From Candidatus Desulfovibrio trichonymphae (GTDB taxonomy: Bacteria; Desulfobacterota; Desulfovibrionia; Desulfovibrionales; Desulfovibrionaceae), in NCBI RefSeq assembly GCF_002355955.1, contig NZ_AP017368.1, positions 310,001-374,000 on the forward strand: 64,000 bases of DNA, read 5' to 3'. Below, in pieces: positions 17,772 through 26,974 of the stretch (position 1 is the first letter of the stretch; every line of letters begins with the position of its first letter). The notes beneath the pieces are model-generated. The model searched no databases. It had not been told where the DNA came from and saw only the letters and a program-made list of their open reading frames with translations. Both the position numbers and the translations under genes were made by a program.

Positions 17772-19373
17772 ATGAAATTGCGCATTTTTAAAGTCCAGGC
17801 GTCGCGTGGCGCTCCGCTAGCTGAGATTGACGCCGTCGCGGGAGAAAAACTTTCCCACGCGGTTTGGCTTTCCGGGCGGATTCCGCCGTTGCCGCTTTGC
17901 GGCGGGCTTGGGCATTGCGGCCGATGCCGCGTGCGTTTTGTAGGGGCTGCACCTCTGCCGTTGCCGGAGGAAGAAGTCGTTTTTTCCCGGGAGGATCTGG
18001 CTTCTGGTTGGAGGCTGGCCTGCCGTCGTCAGGTTTATGAAGGCAACGGGCGCGCGTCGCTTGATCTGGAACTCCCGCGGGACGTTTTTGTGGCCTTGCA
18101 CTGCCCTGGTCCCACTTCTGTAAAATCTGTTGCCGACGCAGGGTCTGAACTGGTGCTGGCCGTGGATTTGGGAACCACCTCCGTGCATTGGCGCGCTCTG
18201 GTCGCAACGGGCAGAGAACGCGGCGCGATTGCAGCGCAGGGGAGTTTTCTGAATCCGCAGGCAGGCGCCGGGGCTGACGTCATGTCGCGTTTGGCCGTCG
18301 CTGTGCGGCCGGAGGGCCGCAAGCGCCTGAGCGATCTCGTCCGTGAGCGGCTGCGTCTTGTCGTTGCGTCCGCGCCCGGGCCGGTTGTCCGAATGTGCCT
18401 TGCGGCTAACACGGCCATGACCGATATTTTTCTGGACCGCGACGTCGCCGGACTGTGCGCGGCGCCTTATTACACGAGTCATGCCGGTCATGAGCTTGTA
18501 CGTCTGTCGGAGTTGCCGCCTGTCTATATCCCTCCGCTGCCTGCGCCGTTTGTCGGCGGCGATGTCAGCGCCGGGCTGGCGGCCCTGCTGCATTGTAAAA
18601 CGCCGCGGCCTTTTGTGCTGGCGGATCTGGGAACAAACGGCGAACTGGCTCTTGTTACAGGGCGGGGGGAAGTGCTGCTGACAAGCGTCCCCCTGGGACC
18701 GGCACTGGAGGGCACAGGCATGGAATGCGGCCGGCTTGCCGGACCGGACGCGGCAACACGCTTCAGCCTCACTCCATCCGGCTTGACGGCGGTCGCGCCC
18801 GGCGGGACGGCGCAGGCGCGCGGGATCAGCGCTACCGGCTATATTTCTCTTGCCGCGGCGTTGTACAAATTGCGTTTGCTGGACGCTTTCGGCCGTTTCG
18901 CCGATTCCGTGTCTCTGAACGGCTGCGCATTGCCCATTGCGCACACTGTGGCCGCCGGTTTTGTGCAATGGAGCGGGCAGACGCGTCTGAACCTCCCCAA
19001 CGGGCTTTGGCTGTCCGCGGCTGATGTGGAGAAATTGCTCAAGGTTAAAGCCGCTTTTGAACTGGCCCTGTCAAGGCTGCTGGACGCAGCAGCTTTGTCG
19101 CACAAGGATGTGGCGCGGATATGTCTGGCCGGCGCGCTGGGCGAACATGTCAATCCTGAAGATATGGCAATACTTGGTTTTGTGCCCGCATGTCAGGCCT
19201 CGCGCATCCGGGCTGCGGGCAATGTATCACTGGATGGAGCGGCACTTCTGGCTCTGCGGCCCCAAAAAAGCTTAGGTCTGGCCTGTCTGTGCGGGCGGGC
19301 CCGCCTTCTCTCGTTGGTTGAGGAGGCGGACTTTCAGCGTGAATACTTTTGCCGTATGCGTTTTGGAGATTAA
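17772..19373 (+). CDS. Ferredoxin-ASKHA protein (RACo-like corrinoid activation family, DUF4445)
   Basis: This 533-residue protein joins an N-terminal [2Fe-2S] ferredoxin domain to a C-terminal ASKHA ATPase-like domain. The ferredoxin cysteines are in LPLCGGLGHCGRCRVRF, with a fourth in RLACRRQV. The ASKHA part has LAVDLGTTSVHWRAL, LADLGTNGELALVTGRG, ALEGTGMECG and ICLAGALGEHVNPEDMAILG. RACo-like proteins reductively reactivate corrinoid proteins with ATP; the target here is unknown. The ATG at 17772 matches the domain start, but the frame continues ~77 codons upstream with no homology and the ribosome-binding site is weak. It is directly followed (TAA-ATG) by the Rsm22-like gene. Confidence 0.87.
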   Translation: MKLRIFKVQASRGAPLAEIDAVAGEKLSHAVWLSGRIPPLPLCGGLGHCGRCRVRFVGAAPLPLPEEEVVFSREDLASGWRLACRRQVYEGNGRASLDLELPRDVFVALHCPGPTSVKSVADAGSELVLAVDLGTTSVHWRALVATGRERGAIAAQGSFLNPQAGAGADVMSRLAVAVRPEGRKRLSDLVRERLRLVVASAPGPVVRMCLAANTAMTDIFLDRDVAGLCAAPYYTSHAGHELVRLSELPPVYIPPLPAPFVGGDVSAGLAALLHCKTPRPFVLADLGTNGELALVTGRGEVLLTSVPLGPALEGTGMECGRLAGPDAATRFSLTPSGLTAVAPGGTAQARGISATGYISLAAALYKLRLLDAFGRFADSVSLNGCALPIAHTVAAGFVQWSGQTRLNLPNGLWLSAADVEKLLKVKAAFELALSRLLDAAALSHKDVARICLAGALGEHVNPEDMAILGFVPACQASRIRAAGNVSLDGAALLALRPQKSLGLACLCGRARLLSLVEEADFQREYFCRMRFGD

Positions 19374-20687
19374 ATGCCGGGCAGAACAGCACTACAAAAA
19401 TCAGCGGCGCGTGTGCCGCTTTTCCCGCAGATGTCAACAGAGGCAGGCCGCGCTCTTGCGCTTCTGCCCGAGGCGCTGTCGCGCGTCCGGCCTCTGAATC
19501 TTTCTCACCGCAGGTCCCTGCCGGAAGACGCGGCATCTCTGTCGCGTCTGCTGACTGTTGAACGCGGGGAATTGCGCCGCCCTTATTGGAGTTCTCCGGC
19601 CTTTGTCAGCGCCTATCTTTATTATTTTCTACCCTGGAATTTGCTGCGCCTTGTTCCTCTGCTCACTGCCCTGCCTTTGCCTGATCCGCGCTGCGCCGCG
19701 CCGGCCGGAGGAGAAGTTCTGCTGCTGGACGTCGGTTCCGGTCCGTTGACGCTGCCTCTGGCCCTCTGGTTGGCGCGGCCGGAATGGGGCGATGCCCCTG
19801 TGCGGATTCTGGCGCTGGACAGCGCTTCGCAGCCGTTGGATCTGGGCAGGAAATTGTTCGCGGCACTGGGGGAAATGCTGGGACGGAAAATCTGGCCTGT
19901 GCTGACGGCGGCGAGCCCGGTAGAACAGCTGGCCCGGCGGGCGGCCCCGGCGTTCTCTGGCGGGCGGGTACGGCCCTGGCTGGTTACGGCGGCGAATGTG
20001 CTTAACGAATTGCATTGCGACCGATGCGCGTCAGACTTTGCACGGAGCGGGGATGGCGTCCCGTCACGGTATGGGGCGGAACGCTTTGAGAACTTGTTGG
20101 AGGTGCTGTCGCCGTTGTTGTCTTTACAACGCCGTGCCGAAGGTGCGGGCACGGCGACAGGCAGGTCGGACGCAGCCCCCGCGCTGCTGGTTGTGGAACC
20201 GGGAACGCGCCTTGGCGGCAAAACCCTCATGCGTCTGCGGGCGACGGCGCTTGCCGGCGGCTTTGCCGCGTTGGCGCCCTGTTCCCACAGCTCCGCCTGC
20301 CCTTTGTTGGCCGGAGACGGCGGGCGCACCTGGTGCCACTTTACCTTCGGCAGCGGCGGTGCGCCTGAATGGTTGCGCCGTCTGTCCGCGGCGGCGGGTC
20401 TGGACAAGAAGGCCTTGAGTCTTTCGGCCCTTCTCCTGCGACAGGCCAGCGGCCTGCGGCAGGAAGCGGGTTCCGCCGGCCGGGCAAGAGTGCTTTCCGC
20501 ACCGTTCGCCGTGCCCGGCCTTGCGGGGCGGGCGCGTTACGCCTGTGCGGACGGGGGGCTTTTGCTGCTGGAGGACGCTGAAGGGCTTGCGTGCGGCGAT
20601 TTGATTCATGCGCGGGTTTCGCCTGATGCGCCGCGTGACGCCAAAAGCCGTGCCCGGATTGTCCGCCGTGCATCGTTGCTGTATTGA
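19374..20687 (+). CDS. Rsm22-family SAM-dependent methyltransferase
   Basis: This 437-residue protein resembles the Rsm22 family linked to small ribosomal subunit assembly. LLLDVGSGPLTLPLAL is the SAM-binding motif I, ILALDSASQPLDLGRKLF the acidic loop, and TAANVLNELH an Asn-rich active-site-like segment. The C-terminal part has a Cys/His cluster, CSHSSACPLL then WCHFTF, which matches the predicted Fe-S or metal site of the family. The start abuts the preceding stop codon, so it is coupled to the ASKHA gene. GC-rich codons give several long antisense frames here that are not genes. Confidence 0.82.
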   Translation: MPGRTALQKSAARVPLFPQMSTEAGRALALLPEALSRVRPLNLSHRRSLPEDAASLSRLLTVERGELRRPYWSSPAFVSAYLYYFLPWNLLRLVPLLTALPLPDPRCAAPAGGEVLLLDVGSGPLTLPLALWLARPEWGDAPVRILALDSASQPLDLGRKLFAALGEMLGRKIWPVLTAASPVEQLARRAAPAFSGGRVRPWLVTAANVLNELHCDRCASDFARSGDGVPSRYGAERFENLLEVLSPLLSLQRRAEGAGTATGRSDAAPALLVVEPGTRLGGKTLMRLRATALAGGFAALAPCSHSSACPLLAGDGGRTWCHFTFGSGGAPEWLRRLSAAAGLDKKALSLSALLLRQASGLRQEAGSAGRARVLSAPFAVPGLAGRARYACADGGLLLLEDAEGLACGDLIHARVSPDAPRDAKSRARIVRRASLLY

Positions 20688-20727
20688 TTTATATTATATC
20701 TTTATGATAAAATTAAGGTTATCTTTC

Positions 20728-22986
20728 ATGATTCCCATGCCTGAAAATCTGTCTCATCCGCAGCTGTCCGCCAACACCGAAGTGGTGTTGCAAAAACGCT
20801 ATCTGCGCAAAACTCCGGAGGGATATCCCGACGAAAGTCCGCGTGAGCTCTTTTGGCGTGTTGCGTCTGCCGTCGCTGCGGAAGAAACCAGGTATGAAAA
20901 GTCTTCCTGCCGGTCGGACGCTCTCGCGCGCGAGTTCTACGATATGATGACAAGCTGGAAGTTCTTGCCCAATTCGCCGACACTGATGAACGCCGGAACG
21001 GATCTAGGCCAGCTTTCCGCATGTTTTGTGCTGCCTGTGGGTGATTCCATTGAGGAAATTTTTGACGCAGTGAAATACGCGGCCATGATACATAAATCCG
21101 GCGGCGGCACGGGTTTTTCGTTTTCGCGTCTGCGCCCCAAGGAAAGCCGTGTGGGTTCCACCGGCGGCGTGGCCTCGGGGCCGGTGTCTTTTTTGCGTAT
21201 TTTCAACACCGCCACAGAGCAGATCAAACAGGGGGGGACACGCCGCGGCGCCAACATGGGCATTCTGCGCGTGGATCATCCTGACATTCTGGACTTTATT
21301 CGCGCCAAAGAAAAAGAGGGGGAATTTAATAACTTCAATCTTTCCGTCGGGCTGACGGAGGTATTCATGCAGGCTGTGGAAAGGGACGAACACTACGACC
21401 TGCGTGCACCCAATACCGGCGAAGTCACACAGCGCCTTCGCGCGCGGGATGTTTTTGAGCTGCTGACCAACAAAGCCTGGCAGTCGGGTGATCCGGGCAT
21501 TGTTTTTCTGGATCGCATCAACCGCGACAATCCGACACCGGATCAAGGCGAGATCGAGTCCACCAATCCTTGCGGCGAGCAGCCGCTGTTGCCGTTTGAG
21601 GCCTGCAATCTGGGATCGGTCAATTTGGCCGGTTTTTATGCGCCGGGGCACAATGATGACGCCGACCCGGCCGCAAAGGGGGTAGACTGGGACGAACTCA
21701 GGCGCGTTGTGCATCTGGCCGTGCGCTTTTTGGACAATGTGATTGACGCTTCGCGTTTTCCGCTCAAAAACATTGATGAAACTGTGCGCAGAAACCGCAA
21801 GATCGGCCTTGGCGTTATGGGGTTTGCCGATCTGCTGTATCAGCTCGGCGTAGCGTACAATTCACAGAAGGGTATTGAACTGGCCGAGCGCCTCATGGGC
21901 TTTGTTCAGGAAGAAGGGCACAGGGCTTCAGCCGTTCTGGCGCGGGAACGCGGTCCCTTTCCCGCCTGGCCCTCTTCTGTTCACCGCAAAGGGAAAAAAG
22001 GCCCTTATCGCAACGCCACAGTCACCACCATTGCCCCTACAGGCACGCTTTCCATTATTGCCGGGTGTTCTTCCGGTGTGGAGCCGTTGTTTGCGCTCTG
22101 TTTCACGCGCAATATTCTGGACGGGGAACGCCTTGTGGAGGTCAATCCCTATTTTGAGGCGGCTCTTTCTGCCGAGGGCCTCTCCGGTCATGAAATTATG
22201 GACAGCGTTGTGGCCAGGGGGTCCATACAGGATATGGATTTTTTGCCGGCTGATCTGCGCAGAGTTTTTGTGACTGCCATGGATATTGAGCCTGTCTGGC
22301 ATTTGCGTATGCAGGCTGCCTTTCAACGCCATACAGACAACGCCGTCTCAAAAACGGTGAACCTGCCTAACAGCGCAACAGAAAAAGATATTTACGATAT
22401 TTACTGGCTTGCTTACAAAGAAGGCTGCAAGGGCGTCACAGTATACCGCGACGGCTGCAAGAGCGTTCAGGTGCTGGCCACGGGCGAGGGTCAGAAAAAA
22501 ATGGACGGGGACGCGCACTCCGTCCGGCCTGTCTCTTCTGTGCGCAGGCGTCCGGACGTGGTGCAGGGCTTTACACAAAAGGTGCAGACAGGCCTGGGAG
22601 CCATGTATCTGACCGTCAATGAAGTGAACGGCGCGCCTTTCGAGATCTTTGCCACCATCGGAAAATCAGGGAGGTCCATCACCGCCAAGGCGGAAGCCAT
22701 AGGCCGTCTCGTTTCCCTGGCGCTGCGTTCCGGCGTGCATGTGCGCGATGTGGTGGCGCAGATAAAGGACATAGGCGGAGAACACCCCGTGTTCAGGGGC
22801 AAGGGCCTGCTTTTGTCCATTCCCGATGCCATCGCCTGGGTACTTGAAAAGCGTTACCTCAAAGACGAACACTTGGGAGACATGAATAATCTGGAATCCC
22901 GACACTGCCCGGAATGTGGAGAGACACCTGTATTTCAGGAGGGTTGCCTCATTTGCCCGGCGTGCGGCTTTTCCCGTTGCGGGTGA
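20728..22986 (+). CDS. nrdJ: Vitamin B12-dependent (class II) ribonucleoside-diphosphate reductase
   Basis: This 752-residue enzyme makes deoxyribonucleotides using adenosylcobalamin. Features in order are LQKRYLRKTPEGYPDESPRE, the Cys-containing stretch LGQLSACFVLPVGDSIEEI, GGGTGFSFSRLRP, TNPCGEQPLLPFEACNLGS (catalytic Cys and Glu) and PTGTLSIIAGCSSG. Near the C-terminus come a TSCPD domain (GAPFEIFATIGKSG) and a Cys-rich zinc-ribbon end (CPECGETPVF...CPACGF). The ATG at 20728 has AAGG 9 bases upstream; in-frame starts further upstream lie in non-homologous sequence. No cobalamin riboswitch was seen in the 40-base gap before it. Confidence 0.95.
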   Translation: MIPMPENLSHPQLSANTEVVLQKRYLRKTPEGYPDESPRELFWRVASAVAAEETRYEKSSCRSDALAREFYDMMTSWKFLPNSPTLMNAGTDLGQLSACFVLPVGDSIEEIFDAVKYAAMIHKSGGGTGFSFSRLRPKESRVGSTGGVASGPVSFLRIFNTATEQIKQGGTRRGANMGILRVDHPDILDFIRAKEKEGEFNNFNLSVGLTEVFMQAVERDEHYDLRAPNTGEVTQRLRARDVFELLTNKAWQSGDPGIVFLDRINRDNPTPDQGEIESTNPCGEQPLLPFEACNLGSVNLAGFYAPGHNDDADPAAKGVDWDELRRVVHLAVRFLDNVIDASRFPLKNIDETVRRNRKIGLGVMGFADLLYQLGVAYNSQKGIELAERLMGFVQEEGHRASAVLARERGPFPAWPSSVHRKGKKGPYRNATVTTIAPTGTLSIIAGCSSGVEPLFALCFTRNILDGERLVEVNPYFEAALSAEGLSGHEIMDSVVARGSIQDMDFLPADLRRVFVTAMDIEPVWHLRMQAAFQRHTDNAVSKTVNLPNSATEKDIYDIYWLAYKEGCKGVTVYRDGCKSVQVLATGEGQKKMDGDAHSVRPVSSVRRRPDVVQGFTQKVQTGLGAMYLTVNEVNGAPFEIFATIGKSGRSITAKAEAIGRLVSLALRSGVHVRDVVAQIKDIGGEHPVFRGKGLLLSIPDAIAWVLEKRYLKDEHLGDMNNLESRHCPECGETPVFQEGCLICPACGFSRCG

Positions 22987-23004
22987 TGACAGGGCGGCGT
23001 CTGC

Positions 23005-23590
23005 ATGAAATGGATCACCCATCAGGCAACGGCTGTGGCCGCCGCACTGGCGTTGTAGCTGCCGCCGGGCGGGCCTGCTGGCAGCCTGTGCCGGCGCTGC
23101 CTTGTCTGACGTTCTGGATCAGCGCATGGCGGGTCTGGCCGGTTCGGCGCGCGGACGACAGCAGACGTTCAACCGCATTCACCGGGGAACCACGCACTGG
23201 TTCGGCTGGTGGGCGGCTGTTTTTGCAGGCGCGTTGCTTTTGTCGTTGACGCCGGCGGCGCGGGCAGCGGCGACAGGTCTCGGCTTCGGCGGATTAAGCC
23301 ATGTGATTCTGGACATGCTCACGCCGCAGGGCGTGCCCTTGCAGCCTTTTCCCCGCACGGGCCGTTTTTCTTTCAATCTCTGTTCCACCGGCAGCCTCGG
23401 CGAATATTGTTTTCTTGCGGGTGTTGTCGCCGCGACCTGGTTTTTTCTGGGCACAGACGTCTTGCGCGTGGTGCGGCGTCTGGGGCGGAGCGTTTTTTTT
23501 AGCGCGGTTGTCATTCAACTAGCGGAGATTTCACATGTGAACTGCCCTGAACACACCGCCGGATCGTTTCCCATACAGAAGACGGCGTGA
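23005..23590 (+). pseudogene. YdjM/DUF457-type membrane metal-dependent hydrolase, frameshifted
   Basis: A start codon at 23005 gives MKWITHQATAVAAALAL and then a stop. The continuation LLAACAGAALSDVLDQRMAG is in the next frame, followed by FNRIHRGTTHWFGWW (the RxxHRGxTH metal site of the family), a membrane segment, and SHVILDMLTPQGVPLQPFP. The C-terminal part has GSLGEYCFL and another membrane segment, then runs on antisense over the end of murJ for 80 bases. One frameshift near 23055 separates the first 17 codons; a sequencing error cannot be excluded, and translation could restart at TTG 23102. Confidence 0.75.
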
Positions 23591-25190
23591 ACGCGCGGGA
23601 CAGGGGCAGAAAGAGCAGGGCAAAGACGCAGCCGCCGGCTACCAGCGCCACGCAGGCCGCGCCGATGGGCGGAAGCGGCAGCTCCCGCAGACAGTATTCG
23701 GATATAAGCCAGGCCGCTGCCGCGCCCGGCAGAGCGCAGAAAAAGACCCGCAGCCCAAGGCCGCGGATCCCGGCAAAAGCACTTTTGCCGTGGCGATGAA
23801 TCCATATCCCCACGAGCCAGAGCGTGTACAGGCTGACGCTTGCGCCGGAAAGCGCGGCTATGCCGGCCGCGCCCGCGGGAACAGCCCAGAAGTAGTAAAC
23901 AGGCAGACATATCAGGGTGACGAGTGTGCCTGTGGCGGCAGGGGTGACAGTGTCGCCGTAAGCGTAGAAGCCCCGCACCAGCACCATGTAGACAATCCAG
24001 AACGGGGCCGGCGCCAGCATGAGCCGGGTCAACGGTGCTGCGGCCAGCGTTTCCTCCGCGCCGAAGCTCCCGCCCTGAAAGATGACGCATAAAACAGGCC
24101 AGGCGGACGCCGCCATCCAGAGCGCACAGGGGATGACAAGCGCCAGTCCGGCGCTCAGAGCTGTGCGTAGTGTCTGGTGAAAGCGTTTGTTTTCGCCCTG
24201 CGTCAGTAGACTCACGAGAAATGGGTAGGAAGCCACGGCGGCGGCCTGTCCCATGAGACCAACAGGAACCTGGGCGATGCGCCGCGCGTAATTGAGCAGG
24301 CTGACCGCGCCGTCACCGACCAGACTGCCGAAAACGCGCAGAAACTGTTCGTCCAGCATGATGACGGTCTGCCCCAGCATGAGCGGCAGGGCCGTGAGCA
24401 GAAATCTGCCCATGAGCGCGTGCCGCCAGATCGGTCGCAAACGCAGCCCGCCCGCTGCCGCAACGCGCAGGGGTAGGAAAAAAGTGCCCAGGGCAGCGCC
24501 GACAGTGACGCCGGCGCAATACCCTGTCATGCCCTGAACAGGAGCGACAACTGGCAGCAGCAGACCCGTGGCGATGATGCAGCCGTTATAGACCAGCGGC
24601 GCAAGCGCCGGTATGCTGAACTGCCGCCGCAGATAGAGCAGGGCAGTGAGGCAGGCGCCGCAGAGAAAAAATATCTGGGCAGGCAGAATAATTCTCATAA
24701 AGAAAGCCAGGCGTTGCCACTGGTCGGGGGCGAAGCCCGGAGCGGTCAACCGGGCCAGAGGTTCCGCCGCGAACATGCCGAATGCTGTGAGAAGGATTGA
24801 GCCGGCCAGCGTCCAACAGAAGACGCAGGAAAAAAAGCGCCAGGCGTCGTCCTCGTCCTCCGCAAATCTGCGGGAGAGCAGGGGGATGATGGTGATGGAC
24901 ATGAAGCCGCCAGCCAGCAGATAATTAATGATGTCCGGCACCACAAAGGCGGCAAAATACATATCCGCCTCGCCACTCGCGCCGAATTGCCAGGAAATAA
25001 CTTTGTCCCGCACAAGGCCCATGAGCCGTGAAAGAATGGCGCTGACAGCCAGAATCAGCGCTGCCGGGCCCATGCGGTGACGTGTGGCGAGCCCCGGCAT
25101 CAGTGTGGTTTCCCGGCGGCTGCCAGAGGCCTTGGCGCAAGCCCCGGAGGGAGCTTGAGTGCCATGTAGTTCAAGCTTGCATTTTTTCAC
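23511..25190 (-). CDS. murJ: Lipid II flippase
   Basis: This 559-residue MurJ/MviN-family transporter carries lipid II across the inner membrane for peptidoglycan synthesis. About 14 membrane segments are apparent. Family motifs are SRLMGLVRDKVISWQFGASGE near residue 55, FVVPDIINYLLAGGFMSITIIP, and RIAQVPVGLMGQAA in the middle. Two starts are possible: the first Met or the Met at residue 31 (MPGLATRH). The C-terminal tail overlaps, on the opposite strand, the broken YdjM-like gene. It is intact. Confidence 0.93.
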   Translation of the reverse strand: MKKCKLELHGTQAPSGACAKASGSRRETTLMPGLATRHRMGPAALILAVSAILSRLMGLVRDKVISWQFGASGEADMYFAAFVVPDIINYLLAGGFMSITIIPLLSRRFAEDEDDAWRFFSCVFCWTLAGSILLTAFGMFAAEPLARLTAPGFAPDQWQRLAFFMRIILPAQIFFLCGACLTALLYLRRQFSIPALAPLVYNGCIIATGLLLPVVAPVQGMTGYCAGVTVGAALGTFFLPLRVAAAGGLRLRPIWRHALMGRFLLTALPLMLGQTVIMLDEQFLRVFGSLVGDGAVSLLNYARRIAQVPVGLMGQAAAVASYPFLVSLLTQGENKRFHQTLRTALSAGLALVIPCALWMAASAWPVLCVIFQGGSFGAEETLAAAPLTRLMLAPAPFWIVYMVLVRGFYAYGDTVTPAATGTLVTLICLPVYYFWAVPAGAAGIAALSGASVSLYTLWLVGIWIHRHGKSAFAGIRGLGLRVFFCALPGAAAAWLISEYCLRELPLPPIGAACVALVAGGCVFALLFLPLSRAFTPSSVWETIRRCVQGSSHVKSPLVE

Positions 25191-25264
25191 AGAGTGCCGG
25201 GGTAGACTGTGAGGGCGGTCAGGGCGTTTACTCCTGCTGCCTCACGCGCTGTCACAGGGTCATG

Positions 25265-25969
25265 TCAGTTACGGTTGGTGCCGAACAAGCGCAGCAGCAG
25301 GAGGAAGAGATTGATAAAATCAAGGTACAGGGTCAACGCGCCCAATATCGCTCCGCGCCGGACAGCCGTGCCGTCATTCAGAGGGGCGGTTTCGCCGAAA
25401 CGACGCAGTTTTTGCGTGTCGTACGCTGTGAGTCCGGTAAAAATCAGAACGCCGAGGCAGGTTATGATGAAATCCATCAAGGTGCTTTGCAGAAAAATAT
25501 TGACCAGCATGGCGATGACAATGCCTATAAGCCCCATGAATAAAAAACTGCCGAAGGCTGTAAGGTCGCGTTTTGTCACAGTGCCGTAAAGGGACATGGC
25601 GAGAAAGGTACCCGCCGTCGTCAGAAAGGCGTTGGAAATGGAAGCTGTGGAATAGACGACGAAAACGGACGAAAGCATGGCCCCGGTCAGGGCTGAATAG
25701 AGCAGAAAAAGGCCTGTGGCCGTCTGCCCGGACATTTTATGCACGGCGGCGGAGAGAGCTATGACAAGGCCGAACTGGGCGATAATCAGCGCTACCGTGA
25801 TAAGGCTGTTGTCCAGTATGGTCTGCTGCAGATCGGGCGACGACGTCACTCCGTAAGCCACAGCAGCGGTCAGGGCCATACCGACCGTCATCCACTGATA
25901 GACTTGACGCATATAGACGGAAGCGGCGCTGACGCCGCTTTGGGCGATAGTGCGGGTAGTTGGCGACAT
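25265..25969 (-). CDS. BAX inhibitor-1 family membrane protein (YccA/YbhL-like)
   Basis: This 234-residue integral membrane protein has seven predicted helices and the family features VYMRQVYQWMTVGMALTAAVAYG at the N-terminus, YSALTGAMLSSVF in the middle, FMGLIGIVIAMLVNIFL, and the C-terminal YDTQKLRRFG with ALTLYLDFINLFLLLLRLFG. Bacterial members are linked to Ca2+ leak and membrane protein quality control, without a settled function. AGGAGG stands 4 bases before the ATG. The upstream 90 bases contain ATAACTATACC, also found upstream of cysK. Confidence 0.92.
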   Translation of the reverse strand: MSPTTRTIAQSGVSAASVYMRQVYQWMTVGMALTAAVAYGVTSSPDLQQTILDNSLITVALIIAQFGLVIALSAAVHKMSGQTATGLFLLYSALTGAMLSSVFVVYSTASISNAFLTTAGTFLAMSLYGTVTKRDLTAFGSFLFMGLIGIVIAMLVNIFLQSTLMDFIITCLGVLIFTGLTAYDTQKLRRFGETAPLNDGTAVRRGAILGALTLYLDFINLFLLLLRLFGTNRN

Positions 25970-26059
25970 GGTTCCTCCTGAAATGGTTAGTAATGTGTTT
26001 TTTGCTTCTGCAATGTGTTTACCTGTTTTTACAGAGTACTCACGGTATAGTTATAAGAT

Positions 26060-26917
26060 TTAACCCGCGCTTGGCAAGTTGTCAAAATGCCCGCTGATCT
26101 GTTCCACCGTCACCACAGGGACATCACTGAACCCTGTTTCCGCCAAAACGCCGCGCAGGGCCGCCAGCACGGCGTCTGTCAAGTCTGCGTAAGCCACATG
26201 CAGCACCGCCTGCCCCTCCTGCTCAAAGCGCAGGCGGAAACGGCCCCTTTCCGCCTGCGGGTCTTCCGCATCCGCGCCGCGTGTGAGCACGGCATGACGC
26301 CGCAGCACAAGCCCGACGGCTTCTTCCGCCGTGTTCAGAGCAGCCAGACTTGCATATGTCGGGCGGATGCCGTAGTTATACCTGGTAAACAAACACGGAT
26401 GGGCCGACTGATCGGGCATGTCCATGCCGTTTTTCCGGGCCAGCGCCCGAATATCGACTTTGCGCAGCCCGGCTGCGGCCAGTGGAGAAATAATGCCCAA
26501 TTCTCTGAGGGCGCGCAAGCCGGGCCTGTATCCTTCTCCATCCGAAGCGTTTGTGCCGTCGCACAGCGGCAGATCACCCGCTTCCGCCCTGAGCGCCCTG
26601 AAAACCGCGTTTTTGCAATGATAACAGCGCTCCCTGCCGTTCGCCGCAATCTCAGGAACCTGCAACGGGTCAATGGACAGCAGCGTCAGAGAAAGCCCGT
26701 TCAGTTCAGCCCAGCTTTCAGCCCAGGCGCTCTCCTCGGCGGGAATGTGCGGCCCTTTCACATGCAGCACCCTGACATCCAGCCCCAGACGCAATGCCGT
26801 AAAACTGAGAAAACGGCTGTCCACGCCGCCGGAAAAGGCGACGGACAGAGCGCCCAGCGAGCGCAGATGATCGTGCAGCGAATGTTCACGGTCAGGCAAT
26901 GATTGGGATGATGTCAT
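26060..26917 (-). CDS. larE: LarE-type sulfur transferase for the nickel-pincer cofactor
   Basis: This 285-residue PP-loop ATPase thiolates the nicotinate-derived precursor of the nickel-pincer nucleotide. It has the PP-loop SGGVDSRFL, a first Cys pair RERCYHCKNAVF, CDGTNASD, and a later Cys in SAHPCLFTRYNYG. LarE proteins are either sacrificial single-Cys enzymes or [4Fe-4S] enzymes with three cysteines; the CxxC plus one pattern here fits the latter (inference). The start at MTSSQ is preferred; the frame extends 16 codons upstream. It lies 58 bases downstream of mnmA in the same direction, and larC is at 14-15 kb. Confidence 0.88.
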   Translation of the reverse strand: MTSSQSLPDREHSLHDHLRSLGALSVAFSGGVDSRFLSFTALRLGLDVRVLHVKGPHIPAEESAWAESWAELNGLSLTLLSIDPLQVPEIAANGRERCYHCKNAVFRALRAEAGDLPLCDGTNASDGEGYRPGLRALRELGIISPLAAAGLRKVDIRALARKNGMDMPDQSAHPCLFTRYNYGIRPTYASLAALNTAEEAVGLVLRRHAVLTRGADAEDPQAERGRFRLRFEQEGQAVLHVAYADLTDAVLAALRGVLAETGFSDVPVVTVEQISGHFDNLPSAG

Positions 26918-26974
26918 ACAGTTCTCAAGAGTTTTTATAATATAATTGGACTGTTGCTGATGCAAAACATGTTG

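Noticed and set aside
17817-18968. Minus-strand open frame of ~383 codons
   Set aside because: Lies inside the ferredoxin-ASKHA gene; Arg/Gln-rich with no recognisable domain.
20688-20727. Cobalamin riboswitch before nrdJ
   Set aside because: The gap is too short and lacks the B12-box.
26087-26902. Plus-strand open frame of ~271 codons
   Set aside because: Antisense to larE, which shows the PP-loop and Cys motifs.
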